Positions 18,017 through 26,656 of a stretch of DNA of 49,378 nt are shown one piece after another. The notes below the pieces were generated by a model, which saw only the letters and a program-made list of their open reading frames with translations, was not told where the DNA came from and searched no databases. This stretch comes from an uncultured Prevotellaceae bacterium (GTDB lineage: Bacteria > Bacteroidota > Bacteroidia > Bacteroidales > Bacteroidaceae). The stretch is from NCBI GenBank assembly GCA_900320565.1, contig ONSR01000003.1, positions 1 to 49,378 on the forward strand, written 5' to 3'. The translations under genes were made by a program, and so were the position numbers. Numbering within the stretch: position 1 is the stretch's first letter; every line of letters starts with the position of its first letter.

Positions 18017-19033
18017 TTATTCTTTATTCTTTTGGAAGTTATAAGCCAGCGTGAAAGCCAATGTGGGTGCGCTGACGTGATATTTGGCATAAGCAATACC
18101 AAACTTGAGGCGCTTGAGATTCACGCCGCCGCCGAAGGAAAGGCCTGCGGCATGAGAAGAGCCTGCGGCATTCATCTCGTACCCTCGACGGAAGTTGTAA
18201 CCCATGCCGACATAGAATTTATCGTTGATCAGCCACTCGGCTCCCAGCACGAAGTGGTTGATGAAGATACTGCCGGCTTTGAGTTTATTGCCAGTCGTGA
18301 AGTAGTCGTTCCTGGTCCATCGCGTCATATCTACCATCGTGACGGAGATACGAATAGGAGCATGACCGAGGGACTTCGTGAAACCCATCTCCAGGTCTGC
18401 TGGCAGGCGGTCGTGTTGGTCGCCAAAGCTCTTCACCTGTCCGCCAAGATTACGTCCTGTTATTGAGAACGAGAAGTCTGTTTCCTCGTTATAGTAATTC
18501 AGACCCAAGTCGGCAGCGAGGGCAAGGGATGAGTAGGGACCGTAGTGAGAATAGATGATTTTGGCAGTGACACCGCCAGCCCATCGTTCGCTCAACAAGT
18601 GGCTATACTGGCCTGCGATGCAGAGGTCGAGAGGCTTAAACTGGCCGACAACCTCGCCGGAGAGCAAGGTCTCCTTGGTCGAGCCGTATCCCACAAACTG
18701 GACATTCACGCCCCAATTGCCATATTTTCCCACTTGCTGGGAATAGGCAGCTGCTCCCGTATTACAGCCCTGCATATAGGTCATAAAGGAGAATCCGATA
18801 GTCTTGTCGCTGACACCAGACAGCAAGGCTGGGTTCTGGATGGCGAGGGATATGTCGTCTTCGATAAGGGAGATATTCTTGCCGCCAAGCGCCGTCGAGT
18901 GGGATGAGACGGGCAGGTTCAGGAAGTTGAACACGCTGCCGCTTTCCTGAGCACAAAGAGCAGTCCATCCGCCTCCAGCCACTAAGCAGACTGCGAGGAG
19001 CAAGGAACGTTGTATCTTTTTCAATCTATTCAT
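18017..19033 (-). CDS. porQ: Type IX secretion system protein PorQ
   Basis: A 338-residue outer-membrane barrel of the PorV/PorQ family, needed for the attachment step of type IX secretion. A signal peptide ending near GWTALCAQ is followed by the family start [22 protein letters not shown] and [13 protein letters not shown]. The barrel ends with [10 protein letters not shown]. It heads a porQ-cmk-ispH run. A candidate -7 box TACCTTTG lies on the minus strand at 19044-19051, so the leader is short. Confidence 0.92.
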   Translation of the reverse strand: MNRLKKIQRSLLLAVCLVAGGGWTALCAQESGSVFNFLNLPVSSHSTALGGKNISLIEDDISLAIQNPALLSGVSDKTIGFSFMTYMQGCNTGAAAYSQQVGKYGNWGVNVQFVGYGSTKETLLSGEVVGQFKPLDLCIAGQYSHLLSERWAGGVTAKIIYSHYGPYSSLALAADLGLNYYNEETDFSFSITGRNLGGQVKSFGDQHDRLPADLEMGFTKSLGHAPIRISVTMVDMTRWTRNDYFTTGNKLKAGSIFINHFVLGAEWLINDKFYVGMGYNFRRGYEMNAAGSSHAAGLSFGGGVNLKRLKFGIAYAKYHVSAPTLAFTLAYNFQKNKE

Positions 19034-19043
19034 AAATCAGCCA

Positions 19044-19051
19044 CAAAGGTA
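19044..19051 (-). promoter_or_regulatory. Promoter -7 box for porQ
   Basis: The minus strand reads TACCTTTG, 10 nt before the porQ ATG. No clear -33 TTTG at 19 bp. Confidence 0.55.
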
Positions 19052-19239
19052 CGAAAAAAAGTTTGTTGTTTACTATTCTTCGCCTGTTTTTATAATATAT
19101 AAACGTAAACACAGTCCGATTTATTGCATTGGCGAACATAAACTATTGAGGTCTCACGAAAAAATGAACGACAATCGAAGGACAATGACAACACAGATAA
19201 ATACTTTAAGAACGACCCGACGCTCACTTTTACACAATG

Positions 19240-19655
19240 TCAATAATTTGCCCGTTTTGCTTACATCTTGATTTTGAGACAACCGCCACAAACCGTCGAA
19301 AACGGTCTCAGCCATAGTTTTAGTCATTTTTTCAAAGAAATGCGCTTAAATCGAATCTATATTGAGTATCAAGAAGTTACAAAGAGAAGAATTAAAGGCA
19401 AAACACCAAATTGACAACTCCGGATAGCAAAACTGGCCATTTTTCTATAGTTTTTGATGAATTCCGACGTAATTTTTCACCCAACGAATGCAGCCGGAAT
19501 TGCAAACGCCCCGTAGGGGATTCGCAATTCCCCTATAGGGCATTGAGCAACCCTCCCTGCCGAGTTGGCCAATTCGACGTAATCCATGCCCTTTTCAGGC
19601 ACTTTGCAGAATATCATTCTGTCAGAGAAATTGAGAAACCACTTACATTATGACA
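19240..19655 (+). repeat. Dispersed intergenic element, copy C
   Basis: The 790-nt gap between porQ and tonB has no convincing gene. Positions 19313-19614 align without gaps to copy A. Upstream parts (TTTGCTTACA near 19258, ACCGTCGAAAACGGT at 19292-19306) match copy D near 41841-41880. Units of 22 nt run 19500-19521 (CCCCGTAGGGG core), 19522-19543 (CCCTATAGGG core) and 19544-19565. An earlier unit, 19411-19432, corresponds to 112-133. Outer limits are tentative. Confidence 0.75.
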
Positions 19656-19774
19656 CCCCAAGCACACCGAGGAAGCCTTGCAAATTAACACCCGCAACCG
19701 CGCTCAAAGAACAAAAAATTCTTAATTTTGAAAAAAAACTTCCACGCATGCACGCCTATGTAAAAAAAAAGATG

Positions 19775-19782
19775 TAATTTTG
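19775..19782 (+). promoter_or_regulatory. Promoter -7 box for tonB
   Basis: TAATTTTG fits TAnnTTTG and lies 45 nt before the ATG at 19828. No TTTG at the ideal spacing. Confidence 0.55.
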
Positions 19783-19827
19783 TGGCACATATCACATCAA
19801 CCGATAATAAATTCAACAAAATATAAC

Positions 19828-20544
19828 ATGGAAGCAAACAAAACAGTAAACGAAGAGCTGAGAAGTCAGAAATCGACCAACATGCTGATTGGATATGTTC
19901 TGGCACTCGCTGCTATGTTCGTTGCCTTCGAGTACACCCAGCGCGAAGTAAAGGTGGTCGAAGAAGACAAGATTTATGATTACAGAATGGAAGAGGACAT
20001 GATCCCCATCACCCAGCAGCAGGAAGTGATGGCTCCCCCTCCAGCAGCAGCTCCAACCGTAATGGAGTTCATCAACGAGGTTGAAGATGATACCGAACTT
20101 CCAGAGGAAGAGGTAGAGACCTCCGAGGAAATGAACCAAGCCATCACAGCAGTTGTGGGTACCGGCGCACCCAGTGCAGCCGTCGTAACTGGCCCCGTTG
20201 GACCGGCTGTGGAAGCCGATGATGACGACCGCATCTACGAGATGGTAGAGGAGAACGCACAGTTCCCAGGCGGTGACGAAGCCTGCTTCAAGTGGCTCAG
20301 CGAACACATCAAGTATCCCAGCATCTGCCAGGAACAAGGCGTTCAGGGTCGTGTAATCGTGAACTTCGTGGTCAACAAGGACGGTTCTATCGTCGATGTC
20401 AAGACCGTACGCTCTCCAGACCCCAACCTCACCAAGGAGGCAGAACGCGTCGTGAAGATGATGCCTAAGTGGAAGCCCGCCAAGCAAGGTAACAAGACCG
20501 TGCGCTCACGCTTCACACTGCCCGTCATGTTCCGTCTGAACTAA
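19828..20544 (+). CDS. TonB-family energy transducer
   Basis: A 238-residue TonB-like protein linking inner-membrane proton flow to outer-membrane transporters. One membrane helix (MLIGYVLALAAMFVAFEYT) is followed by an acidic, Pro-containing linker and the C-terminal TonB domain. That domain has PGGDEACFKWLSEHIKYP, VQGRVIVNFVVNKDGSIVDV and VKMMPKWKPAKQGNKTVRSR. I use ATG 19828; the longer frame starts in the promoter. The matching exbB/exbD genes are 2.1 kb downstream. Confidence 0.9.
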   Translation: MEANKTVNEELRSQKSTNMLIGYVLALAAMFVAFEYTQREVKVVEEDKIYDYRMEEDMIPITQQQEVMAPPPAAAPTVMEFINEVEDDTELPEEEVETSEEMNQAITAVVGTGAPSAAVVTGPVGPAVEADDDDRIYEMVEENAQFPGGDEACFKWLSEHIKYPSICQEQGVQGRVIVNFVVNKDGSIVDVKTVRSPDPNLTKEAERVVKMMPKWKPAKQGNKTVRSRFTLPVMFRLN

Positions 20545-20574
20545 GAAACTATCTCCAAAGGGAATTCTACACAT

Positions 20575-20610
20575 GGCCCCTCCTCCCCCACAAAGGGGTC
20601 GGGGGGGCCT
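20575..20610 (+). terminator. C/G-rich hairpin after tonB
   Basis: GGCCCC (20575-20580) pairs with GGGGCC (20604-20609), and an inner CCCC/GGGG stem closes on ACAAA. T-rich sequence follows. It resembles C/G-rich hairpins at 38468-38489 and inside the superoxide dismutase gene at 49322-49340, so it may be a repeat that serves as a terminator. Confidence 0.6.
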
Positions 20611-20628
20611 TCTATATAATATATAATA

Positions 20629-21603
20629 ATGTATAGTAGCACACAACTCCTGCAGATGGTGGAAGAAGCCATCGCTTCCCTACCCCTCGAACGCGAACCC
20701 AGAGGACTCTATGAACCCATCCGCTACGTCCTCTCGCTTGGAGGCAAACGCATCCGGCCCGTCCTCATGCTCATGGCATACAACCTTTATCGCGACGACG
20801 TAAAGCCCTCACTCATGCCAGCCATAGGACTTGAAGTATTCCATAACTTCACCCTCCTGCATGACGACCTCATGGACCGGGCAGAAGTGCGTCGAGGCAA
20901 GACATGCGTCCACCTCAAGTGGGACGACAACACCGCCATCCTCAGCGGCGACAACATGCTCGTCCTCTCCTTCAAATACATGATGCAATGCGACGAGACG
21001 AAGATGCCAGAAGTGATGCGCATCTTCTCCAAGACTGCCATCGAGATAGACGAGGGACAACAATATGACGTAGATTTCGAGACACGAAACGACGTCACCG
21101 AGGCAGAGTACATCGAAATGATACGCCTCAAGACCTCAGTCCTGCTGGCTTGTGCGCTCCAGATTGGAGCCACACTTGCCGACGCTCCCAAGCAAGACGC
21201 TGAGGCGCTCTATCGCTTCGGCGAATGCCTCGGGCTCGCCTTCCAACTCCAGGACGACTATCTCGACGTCTATGGCGACCCTGCCGTCTTCGGCAAGAAG
21301 ATTGGTGGCGACATCCTCTGCAACAAGAAGACCTTCATGCTCATCAATGCCCTACTCAATGCCTCCGAGGAAGACAGAGCAGAACTGCAGCGATGGATTG
21401 AGAGCAAGGACTGCAACCCAGACAAAAAGATACAAGCCGTCACCGCTCTCTATACAAAGATTGGCGTTGACCGCATGGCAAAGGAACGCATGAGCGCATA
21501 TTACGAAGAAGCAAAAGCATGCCTGGACAAAGTGGGGCTGCCCGAGCAGCGTAAGCAGATGCTTCGCGAGATTGCCCTCGAACTCATGGGCCGGCAGAAA
21601 TGA
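20629..21603 (+). CDS. Trans-polyprenyl diphosphate synthase
   Basis: Builds linear isoprenoid diphosphates from IPP. Seen are GGKRIRPVL, the first Asp-rich motif LLHDDLMDRAEVRRG and the second AFQLQDDYLDVYGDP. At 324 residues it fits the farnesyl/geranylgeranyl/octaprenyl synthase family. Product chain length cannot be told; the residues before the first Asp motif (FHNFTLL) contain one Phe five positions upstream. It would link ispH output to uppS. The stop overlaps tatD in ATGA. Confidence 0.9.
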   Translation: MYSSTQLLQMVEEAIASLPLEREPRGLYEPIRYVLSLGGKRIRPVLMLMAYNLYRDDVKPSLMPAIGLEVFHNFTLLHDDLMDRAEVRRGKTCVHLKWDDNTAILSGDNMLVLSFKYMMQCDETKMPEVMRIFSKTAIEIDEGQQYDVDFETRNDVTEAEYIEMIRLKTSVLLACALQIGATLADAPKQDAEALYRFGECLGLAFQLQDDYLDVYGDPAVFGKKIGGDILCNKKTFMLINALLNASEEDRAELQRWIESKDCNPDKKIQAVTALYTKIGVDRMAKERMSAYYEEAKACLDKVGLPEQRKQMLREIALELMGRQK

Positions 21604-22382
21604 TAGACACGCATAGTCATATCTACGAGCCCGAGTTCAATGCCGACCGTAACGAAGTCATCGTTCGGGCCAAGCAGGCAGGAGTAGAATACATCCTCTT
21701 GCCCAACATCAATGCAGGCAGCATCGAACAGATGCTCGACCTGTACTATCAATACCCCAACTACTGCTTCCCTATGCTTGGCCTGCATCCGGAAGACATC
21801 GGGGAGGACTACAGGCAAGTCCTGGCCGACATGGAGAAGTTGTTGGAAGCCCCAGACCATCCCTACATCGCAGTTGGTGAGGTCGGGCTCGACTACTACT
21901 GGGACAAGACAAAAGTCAAGGAGCAGGAAGAGACCTTCCGCATACAGATAGAATGGGCCATTAAGTACCACCTCCCACTCTCCATACATGCCCGCAATGC
22001 CCATCGGCAACTTGTCACAGCTCTGTCAGAGTACCGCAACGAACCTCTCAGCGGAGTCTTCCACTGCTTCGGCGGCACAAAGGAAGAGGCACAAGAGTTG
22101 CTGCAATTCCCCAACTTCATGCTTGGCATCGGCGGCGTAGTGACATACAAGAACAGCAAGTTGCCCGAGACATTGAGCGTCGTTCCTCTCGAGCGCATCG
22201 TACTCGAGACAGATGCCCCCTACCTCACCCCAGTTCCTTATCGAGGCAAGCGAAACGAGAGTGCCTATGTTGCAGAAGTACTTCGCAAAGTCGCATATAT
22301 ATATAATGTAAGCGAGCAAGAGGCAGATTGCATCACAACCAACAATGCAAAGCACATTTTTCAACGAATAAAGCCGCATTAG
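21600..22382 (+). CDS. TatD-family metal-dependent DNase
   Basis: A 260-residue amidohydrolase-fold nuclease. Metal ligands are seen in MIDTHSHIYEPEF, GEVGLDYYWD, IHARNA, GVFHCFGG and LETDAPYLTP. Family members act as 3'-5' exonucleases in repair or DNA quality control. The gene starts within the stop of the prenyl synthase (ATGA), so the two are coupled. A TATATATATAA run near its 3' end is coding. Confidence 0.92.
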   Translation: MIDTHSHIYEPEFNADRNEVIVRAKQAGVEYILLPNINAGSIEQMLDLYYQYPNYCFPMLGLHPEDIGEDYRQVLADMEKLLEAPDHPYIAVGEVGLDYYWDKTKVKEQEETFRIQIEWAIKYHLPLSIHARNAHRQLVTALSEYRNEPLSGVFHCFGGTKEEAQELLQFPNFMLGIGGVVTYKNSKLPETLSVVPLERIVLETDAPYLTPVPYRGKRNESAYVAEVLRKVAYIYNVSEQEADCITTNNAKHIFQRIKPH

Positions 22383-22458
22383 AGCAGCCAAAACTACAAA
22401 AAAGCATAGAAACCCAAACTTTTTTGCCCAAAAACTATGGCTGTATAGGAAAAAAAGC

Positions 22459-22466
22459 TATCTTTG
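22459..22466 (+). promoter_or_regulatory. Promoter -7 box for tRNA-Ser
   Basis: TATCTTTG lies 50 nt before the tRNA, with no TTTG at exactly 19 bp upstream. Confidence 0.55.
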
Positions 22467-22516
22467 TAACCGAAAAGCGCGAAGTCAGACACGTCTAACA
22501 CTGGCGCGACCCAAAG

Positions 22517-22604
22517 GGAGAGATGCTCGAGTGGCTGAAGAGGCACGCCTGGAAAGCGTGTGACCGGCAAAACTGGTTCGCGAGTTCGAATCTCGCTCTC
22601 TCCG
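22517..22604 (+). tRNA. tRNA-Ser (anticodon GGA)
   Basis: An 88-nt class II tRNA. The acceptor GGAGAGA pairs with TCTCTCC (22597-22603). The anticodon arm is CACGC-CTGGAAA-GCGTG with GGA, reading UCC and UCU. A long variable arm and the T-loop GTTCGAATC are present. CCA is not encoded. Confidence 0.95.
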
Positions 22605-22660
22605 CAAAAAAGAAAACATAAGAAACAAACACAATCATAAACATTTAAACAAACAACACA

Positions 22661-23500
22661 ATGAAAAAGTTATTTGCAATTATTGCAATGGTTGCTGCTT
22701 GCTCATTTGGAGCAACATCATCTGTAATGGCTCAGGAAGACGTAGCTGCTACTGAAGTAGCAGATAGTGCTGCCGTTGACTCTGCCGCTGTGGACACTGC
22801 TGCTGTGGAAGAAGCTGTCGAGGCTGCTCCCATCGTAGAGGAAGAGAACGAAGGTGTATTCAAGAACCTTAAGACAAAGTTTATTGAAGGTGGCGCAGGC
22901 TTCATGTCTCTCGTTGCCATCGCCCTCGTATTGGGTCTCGCATTCTGTATCGAGCGCGTTGTTTACCTGACTCTCGCTCAGATCAACACCCGCAAGTTCA
23001 TGAAGGAACTCGCCGACCTCGTTGCAGCTGGCAAGATTGCTGATGCCATCGAGAAGTGCAAAGGCACACGTGGTCCCGTCGCTCAAGTTAGCCGTAAGGC
23101 AATGGAATGCCTCGACAGCAATGACCGTAACGACATTGGCACCATCGAGCGCACCATCAACATGGAGGCAGAGGTTCAGGGCACTTACCTCGAAGAGAAC
23201 TGCTCTTGGATCACCCTGTTCATCGCAATGGCTCCGTCTCTCGGCTTCCTCGGAACTGTGATCGGTATGGTGATGGCCTTCGACGACATCCAGCGCGCTG
23301 GTGATATCAGCCCGACAGTCGTTGCAGGCGGTATGAAGGTCGCCCTTATCACAACCATCTTCGGTATTATCGTTGCCCTGGTTCTGCAGGTATTCTACAA
23401 CTACATACTTTCCAAGGTTGAGGCACTGACCAGTAACATGGAAGAAGCCGCTGAGGAACTGCTCGTTATGTGCGTCAAGAGCGACAAGTGCAAGAAGTAA
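22661..23500 (+). CDS. exbB: ExbB/TolQ/MotA-family proton channel protein
   Basis: A 279-residue inner-membrane protein that with ExbD powers TonB. Membrane segments include FMSLVAIALVLGLAFCIERV, the conserved SLGFLGTVIGMVMAF and VALITTIFGIIVALVL. It has an N-terminal extension: a signal-like hydrophobic stretch (residues 1-25) and then an Ala/Asp/Val-rich acidic linker with AAVDSAAVDTAAVEE, so the protein probably has a periplasmic N-terminal tail. It starts 57 nt after tRNA-Ser. Confidence 0.9.
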   Translation: MKKLFAIIAMVAACSFGATSSVMAQEDVAATEVADSAAVDSAAVDTAAVEEAVEAAPIVEEENEGVFKNLKTKFIEGGAGFMSLVAIALVLGLAFCIERVVYLTLAQINTRKFMKELADLVAAGKIADAIEKCKGTRGPVAQVSRKAMECLDSNDRNDIGTIERTINMEAEVQGTYLEENCSWITLFIAMAPSLGFLGTVIGMVMAFDDIQRAGDISPTVVAGGMKVALITTIFGIIVALVLQVFYNYILSKVEALTSNMEEAAEELLVMCVKSDKCKK

Positions 23501-23506
23501 TTAATA

Positions 23507-23571
23507 GGATTAAAGATTAAAGATTAAAGATTAAGAATATTACAGTTTTCTTAACTCTTAACTCTTAATTC
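23507..23571. repeat. Two four-heptamer blocks between exbB and the next gene
   Basis: Block 1 (23507-23534) is GGATTAA plus three AGATTAA. After a 9-nt spacer, block 2 (23544-23571) is a degenerate AGTTTTC then TTAACTC, TTAACTC, TTAATTC. The blocks are loosely complementary. They begin 6 nt after the exbB stop codon. Confidence 0.8.
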
Positions 23572-23594
23572 TAAATTAATTAACAGGTAGAACT

Positions 23595-24080
23595 ATGAAG
23601 ATTGAAAAGATATCAAGTCGCGTGCTCTTGTGCTGCGTCATCTTGATTGTCGTATGCTTCGCAGCATTCCTGCTCATTGGCTACAACAATCCTGTAGGCG
23701 ACAACAACGAGCCTATGCTTACCGACGTCATCATGTGGCTCATGTACCTGCTTGTTTTGGTAACAGCTGGGCTCACCGTTTGGTCTGCAGTTCGCGGCAT
23801 ACAGAACAGCAAGGGCAATGACCCCGCTGCCACTACTGGTGTTCCAGGTGGCAAGATCACCCTCTTCACAGCAGGTCTGACCATCGTATCCCTTATCCTC
23901 GGATGGATTCTGGGTCTTGGCGAGGAAGCATTCACAGCCAGCGACGGTACTGTAACTAGCGCCGGATGGGTGACCGTAGTAGATGTGTTCATGGTCAGCA
24001 TGGGCGTACTGCTCGTGGCTGCAGCCATTGCAGTTGCCGTTAGCATGACCGGCATTTTTACTAAGAACGCAAGTAAGTAA
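23595..24080 (+). CDS. Hypothetical membrane protein in the exb cluster
   Basis: A 161-residue protein with four predicted helices: VLLCCVILIVVCFAAFLLIG, a second around MWLMYLLVLVTAGLTVW, LFTAGLTIVSLILGWILG and a C-terminal VFMVSMGVLLVAAAIAVAVS. I do not recognise a family. Its place between exbB and two exbD genes suggests an accessory part of the same motor complex; this is inference from position. Confidence 0.8.
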   Translation: MKIEKISSRVLLCCVILIVVCFAAFLLIGYNNPVGDNNEPMLTDVIMWLMYLLVLVTAGLTVWSAVRGIQNSKGNDPAATTGVPGGKITLFTAGLTIVSLILGWILGLGEEAFTASDGTVTSAGWVTVVDVFMVSMGVLLVAAAIAVAVSMTGIFTKNASK

Positions 24081-24103
24081 ACCGACCTAAAAAAGAGAAA
24101 GAT

Positions 24104-24706
24104 ATGGCAAAGAAGAAAAAGAAGATGCCGGGCTTGAACACCAGTTCAACTGCCGATATCTCTTTCATGTTGCTCATCTTCTTCCTGGTCACAACAAGTA
24201 TGGATACCGACATGGGTCTGGCACGTCGCCTGCCCAAGCCACCAGAACCAGATCAGGAAGATGCCACTATGGACATCAAGAGCCGCAACATTCTCTACGT
24301 TCGTCTTAACGCTGCTGGTCAGTTGTGGATTAAGGACGAAATGAACAGCGGCTATGGTGACATTGGCGAACTCCGCAACCGTGTGAAGGAGTTCATCAAG
24401 AACGAGCAGAACTTGAGCAAGTTGCCTGAGAAGCACGTCAAGAACATCGACCTCCTGGGTCAGTGCTTCGTAACGGACAAGCATGTGGTCAGTGTACAGA
24501 CCGACCGCGGCACGCCCTACAACGTATACTTCCAGGTGCAGAACGAGTTGGTGGCAGCTTACAACGAACTGAGAAACGAGCTATCTAAGCAGAAGTTCGG
24601 CCGTGAATTCCAGTACCTCAAGGAAGAGGAGAAAGCGGCTATACGTCAATACTATCCCCAGAACATCTCTGAGGCTGAACCTAAAAAGTATGGAGGAGAC
24701 CAATAA
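24104..24706 (+). CDS. ExbD/TolR-family protein, first copy
   Basis: A 200-residue protein with a short cytoplasmic N-terminus (KKKKKMPGLNTSSTADISF), one helix (FMLLIFFLVTTSMDTD) carrying the conserved Asp upstream (STADISF), and a larger periplasmic domain. It forms the proton pathway with ExbB. It is longer than the typical 130-150 residues because of an extended loop and a charged C-terminal tail. It overlaps the second exbD by one nt (TAATG). Confidence 0.9.
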   Translation: MAKKKKKMPGLNTSSTADISFMLLIFFLVTTSMDTDMGLARRLPKPPEPDQEDATMDIKSRNILYVRLNAAGQLWIKDEMNSGYGDIGELRNRVKEFIKNEQNLSKLPEKHVKNIDLLGQCFVTDKHVVSVQTDRGTPYNVYFQVQNELVAAYNELRNELSKQKFGREFQYLKEEEKAAIRQYYPQNISEAEPKKYGGDQ

Positions 24707-25164
24707 TGGCAGGATTTAAAAGAAAACAAAGTCGCGAAATGCCTGAGATGAACACCTCATCTCTGCCCGACCTTATCTTCACCATCCTATTCTTCTTCAT
24801 GATGGTTACCACGATGCGTGAGGTGACCCTCAAGGTCAAGTTCACCATCCCACAAGGTACAGAGCTCGAGAAGTTGGAGAAGAAGTCAGTAGTATCGTTC
24901 ATCTATGTTGGTCCTCCTACGGACAACCTGCGTGCCCAAATGGGTAGCAGCACACGTATTCAGCTCAACGACCGCTATGCTGAAGCTCGCGAAGTCATGG
25001 ACTTCATTGCAGCAGAGCGTCAGGGCATGACGAATCAGGCTGAGCAGGTCATCAGCATTAAGGCCGACCAGCACACACAGATGGGCTACATTACCGACAT
25101 CAAGGAAGTGTTACGTAAATCATGGGCGCTGCGTATCAACTACTCAGCTACCCGCAGAAACTAA
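24706..25164 (+). CDS. ExbD/TolR-family protein, second copy
   Basis: A 152-residue paralogue. The N-terminus SREMPEMNTSSLPDLIFTIL contains the conserved Asp at the membrane entry, followed by LFFFMMVTTMREV and a periplasmic domain. Two different ExbD proteins beside one ExbB is common in Bacteroidota. It is the last gene before a strong terminator. Confidence 0.9.
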   Translation: MAGFKRKQSREMPEMNTSSLPDLIFTILFFFMMVTTMREVTLKVKFTIPQGTELEKLEKKSVVSFIYVGPPTDNLRAQMGSSTRIQLNDRYAEAREVMDFIAAERQGMTNQAEQVISIKADQHTQMGYITDIKEVLRKSWALRINYSATRRN

Positions 25165-25189
25165 CGCCGAACAATACGGTTACATAGAA

Positions 25190-25229
25190 AAGGAAGCGGC
25201 TTCCTCCACAAAGAGGAAGCCGCTTCCTT
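25190..25229 (+). terminator. Terminator of the exb cluster
   Basis: A perfect 17-bp inverted repeat (25190-25206 with 25213-25229) around the loop CACAAA, starting about 25 nt after the exbD stop. Confidence 0.85.
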
Positions 25230-25263
25230 ATTATCTATAATACGGATGATAACAATAAAAAAG

Positions 25264-25297
25264 AAGAGGAACCGACACCATTCTGTCAGTTCCTCTT
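25264..25297 (-). terminator. Terminator of the tRNA cluster
   Basis: On the minus strand a 14-bp stem (25297-25284 with 25277-25264, one G-U pair) closes a 6-nt loop and is followed by CTTTTTTATT. It lies just after the tRNA-Leu(CAG) 3' end. Confidence 0.85.
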
Positions 25298-25307
25298 TCT
25301 GCTTTTG

Positions 25308-25388
25308 TGCCCAGAACAGGACTCGAACCTGCACGCCTCGCGGCACGCGCACCTGAAACGCGCGCGTCTACCATTCCGCCACCTGGGC
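25308..25388 (-). tRNA. tRNA-Leu (anticodon CAG)
   Basis: An 81-nt class II tRNA. The acceptor GCCCAGG pairs with TCTGGGC. The D-arm GGCGGAATGGTAGACGC is typical of Leu tRNA. The anticodon loop TTCAGGT reads CUG. The variable arm is GTGCCGCGAGGCGTG and the T-loop is GTTCGAGTC. CCA is not encoded. Confidence 0.93.
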
Positions 25389-25392
25389 ATTC

Positions 25393-25455
25393 GTTAGTTC
25401 ATAGTTCATAGTTAAGAGTTCATAGTTTATCTCTTCACTCATCACTAATCTCTAA
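25393..25455. repeat. Heptamer blocks between tRNA genes
   Basis: Five CATAGTT-like heptamers (25393-25427) are followed directly by four TCACTAA-like heptamers (25428-25455). Confidence 0.75.
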
Positions 25456-25462
25456 TCAAAAT

Positions 25463-25606
25463 AAAACGAGACTCAGCGCAAAGCACTTTAATCTCGTTTC
25501 GAGCGGAAAACGAGACTCGATGCTTTTGCACCTTGAGCTCGTTTTGCGCAAGAGTGGAAAACGAGACTCGATGCTTTTGGTACCTTGAGCCTCGTTTTGC
25601 TCTACG
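25463..25606 (-). repeat. Iterated tRNA-Gly 3'-end fragments
   Basis: The plus-strand motif AAAACGAGACTC occurs at 25463, 25507, 25558 and, within the tRNA-Gly gene, 25612 (steps of 44, 51 and 54 nt). The middle two copies extend to G(A)GYGGAAAACGAGACTCGA, the T-arm and acceptor 3' end of tRNA-Gly. The intervals hold AAAACGAG/CTCGTTTT inverted repeats. All lie downstream of tRNA-Gly on its strand. Confidence 0.8.
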
Positions 25607-25679
<73 letters not shown>

Positions 25680-25692
25680 CTGACATTATGTG

Positions 25693-25774
25693 TGAAGAGG
25701 AGGAGACTCGAACTCCCACGCCTCGCGGCACTACCACCTCAAAGTAGCGCGTCTACCAATTCCGCCACCTCTCC
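25693..25774 (-). tRNA. tRNA-Leu (anticodon GAG)
   Basis: An 82-nt class II tRNA. The acceptor GGAGAGG pairs with CCTCTTC (one G-U). D-arm GGCGGAATTGGTAGACGC, anticodon loop TTGAGGT reading CUC and CUU, variable arm GTGCCGCGAGGCGTG, T-loop GTTCGAGTC. First gene of the minus-strand tRNA cluster. Confidence 0.93.
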
Positions 25775-25851
25775 AACAATTGTTGTCTTTCCAGTACTTA
25801 TGGCTGCTCTTACGGGCTTGCCAAACTATCATTTCCTCTGAAATGCGGTTG

Positions 25852-25882
25852 CAAAGGTACAACTTTTTTTGAAACTGACAAA
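25852..25882 (-). promoter_or_regulatory. Promoter of the tRNA cluster
   Basis: On the minus strand TTTG (25882-25879), 19 bp, TACCTTTG (25859-25852): a full Bacteroidota promoter about 80 nt before tRNA-Leu(GAG). Confidence 0.8.
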
Positions 25883-25937
25883 ACATTCCGCCACTTTTTT
25901 CTCTTTTTACCTCTTTTTTGTATCCCTCTGCCAAAGA

Positions 25938-26171
25938 TTATATATGGTTTTGTTGCTGCTGCAGCTTCATCAGTTCGTAAAGATATGCCGGGCTTTGTAC
26001 GTAGAGCTCGTTATCCTCATCCTGGAGGGCGGTCGTCAGCGCGGAGTTGTAAACCTGCTCCATAGCCTGCTCGATGGAGCAACCTGTGTCTTCCATGGTA
26101 TACCTCACGAGTTCGCTCAAAGCATAGTCGGTCAGATATGTGGCTATCTGGTGGTGCGATGGTTGCTTCAT
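25938..26171 (-). CDS. Small protein, third gene of the DUF3791/DUF3990 cassette
   Basis: A 77-residue acidic, mostly helical protein (YLTDYALSELVRYTMEDTG, SPAYLYELMKLQQQQ) that I cannot assign to a named family. It starts inside the stop codon of the DUF3990 gene (ATGA), so it is translationally coupled to it. It may be an immunity or accessory component; that is inference. Confidence 0.75.
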   Translation of the reverse strand: MKQPSHHQIATYLTDYALSELVRYTMEDTGCSIEQAMEQVYNSALTTALQDEDNELYVQSPAYLYELMKLQQQQNHI

Positions 26172-26656
26172 ACGGCTTCCGTATTATTCTTGTGGAGGAA
26201 ACTCAAGGCACGCTCTGTCCCGAAGAAGTATTGCTGGTCGAGAAACCTGTCCTGAAGCAGCGCAGCAACTTGTTCTGGCGAATAGATGCCCTCGCGATAG
26301 TTAGTCAGTTGGAGCACCACTCCATCATTGGCAATTGGGCCAATGATGATGTCGTAGTCGTGGATGGGTTGTGTGTTCTTCCGGTCACGGTTGGCATCAA
26401 TGAAAAGAAGCCACTCCACACTAGCCTTCTCGGGGAAAATTTTGACTTTAAGGTCTGACGCCAAAGCTCTTTCGTCCAACTCATAGGTAATCAATGTGGC
26501 AGTGCCTCCGAAGAGCCGCGCTTTTTTCTGTGCCATACGGATAGCCGTAGCACGAGCGGACGTCAGGTAAAAGCCCTTGCCAAAATCCTTGTACCGCAGG
26601 CCCTTCAGAAGGTCGATGGACTGGATGTCTACGTTGGTGCCGTGATAGAGCTTCAT
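26168..26656 (-). CDS. DUF3990 protein, predicted ADP-ribosyltransferase fold
   Basis: A 162-residue protein resembling DUF3990, which I recall as belonging to the ADP-ribosyltransferase superfamily. It begins MKLYHGTNVDIQ (candidate His motif), has KDFGKGFYLTSARATAIRMA (candidate Tyr motif) and later IYSPEQVAALL (candidate Glu). These three positions would form the H-Y-E catalytic set. No signal peptide or membrane helix. ATGA overlaps at both ends tie it to two small genes, as in toxin-antitoxin loci. Activity is not shown. Confidence 0.75.
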   Translation of the reverse strand: MKLYHGTNVDIQSIDLLKGLRYKDFGKGFYLTSARATAIRMAQKKARLFGGTATLITYELDERALASDLKVKIFPEKASVEWLLFIDANRDRKNTQPIHDYDIIIGPIANDGVVLQLTNYREGIYSPEQVAALLQDRFLDQQYFFGTERALSFLHKNNTEAV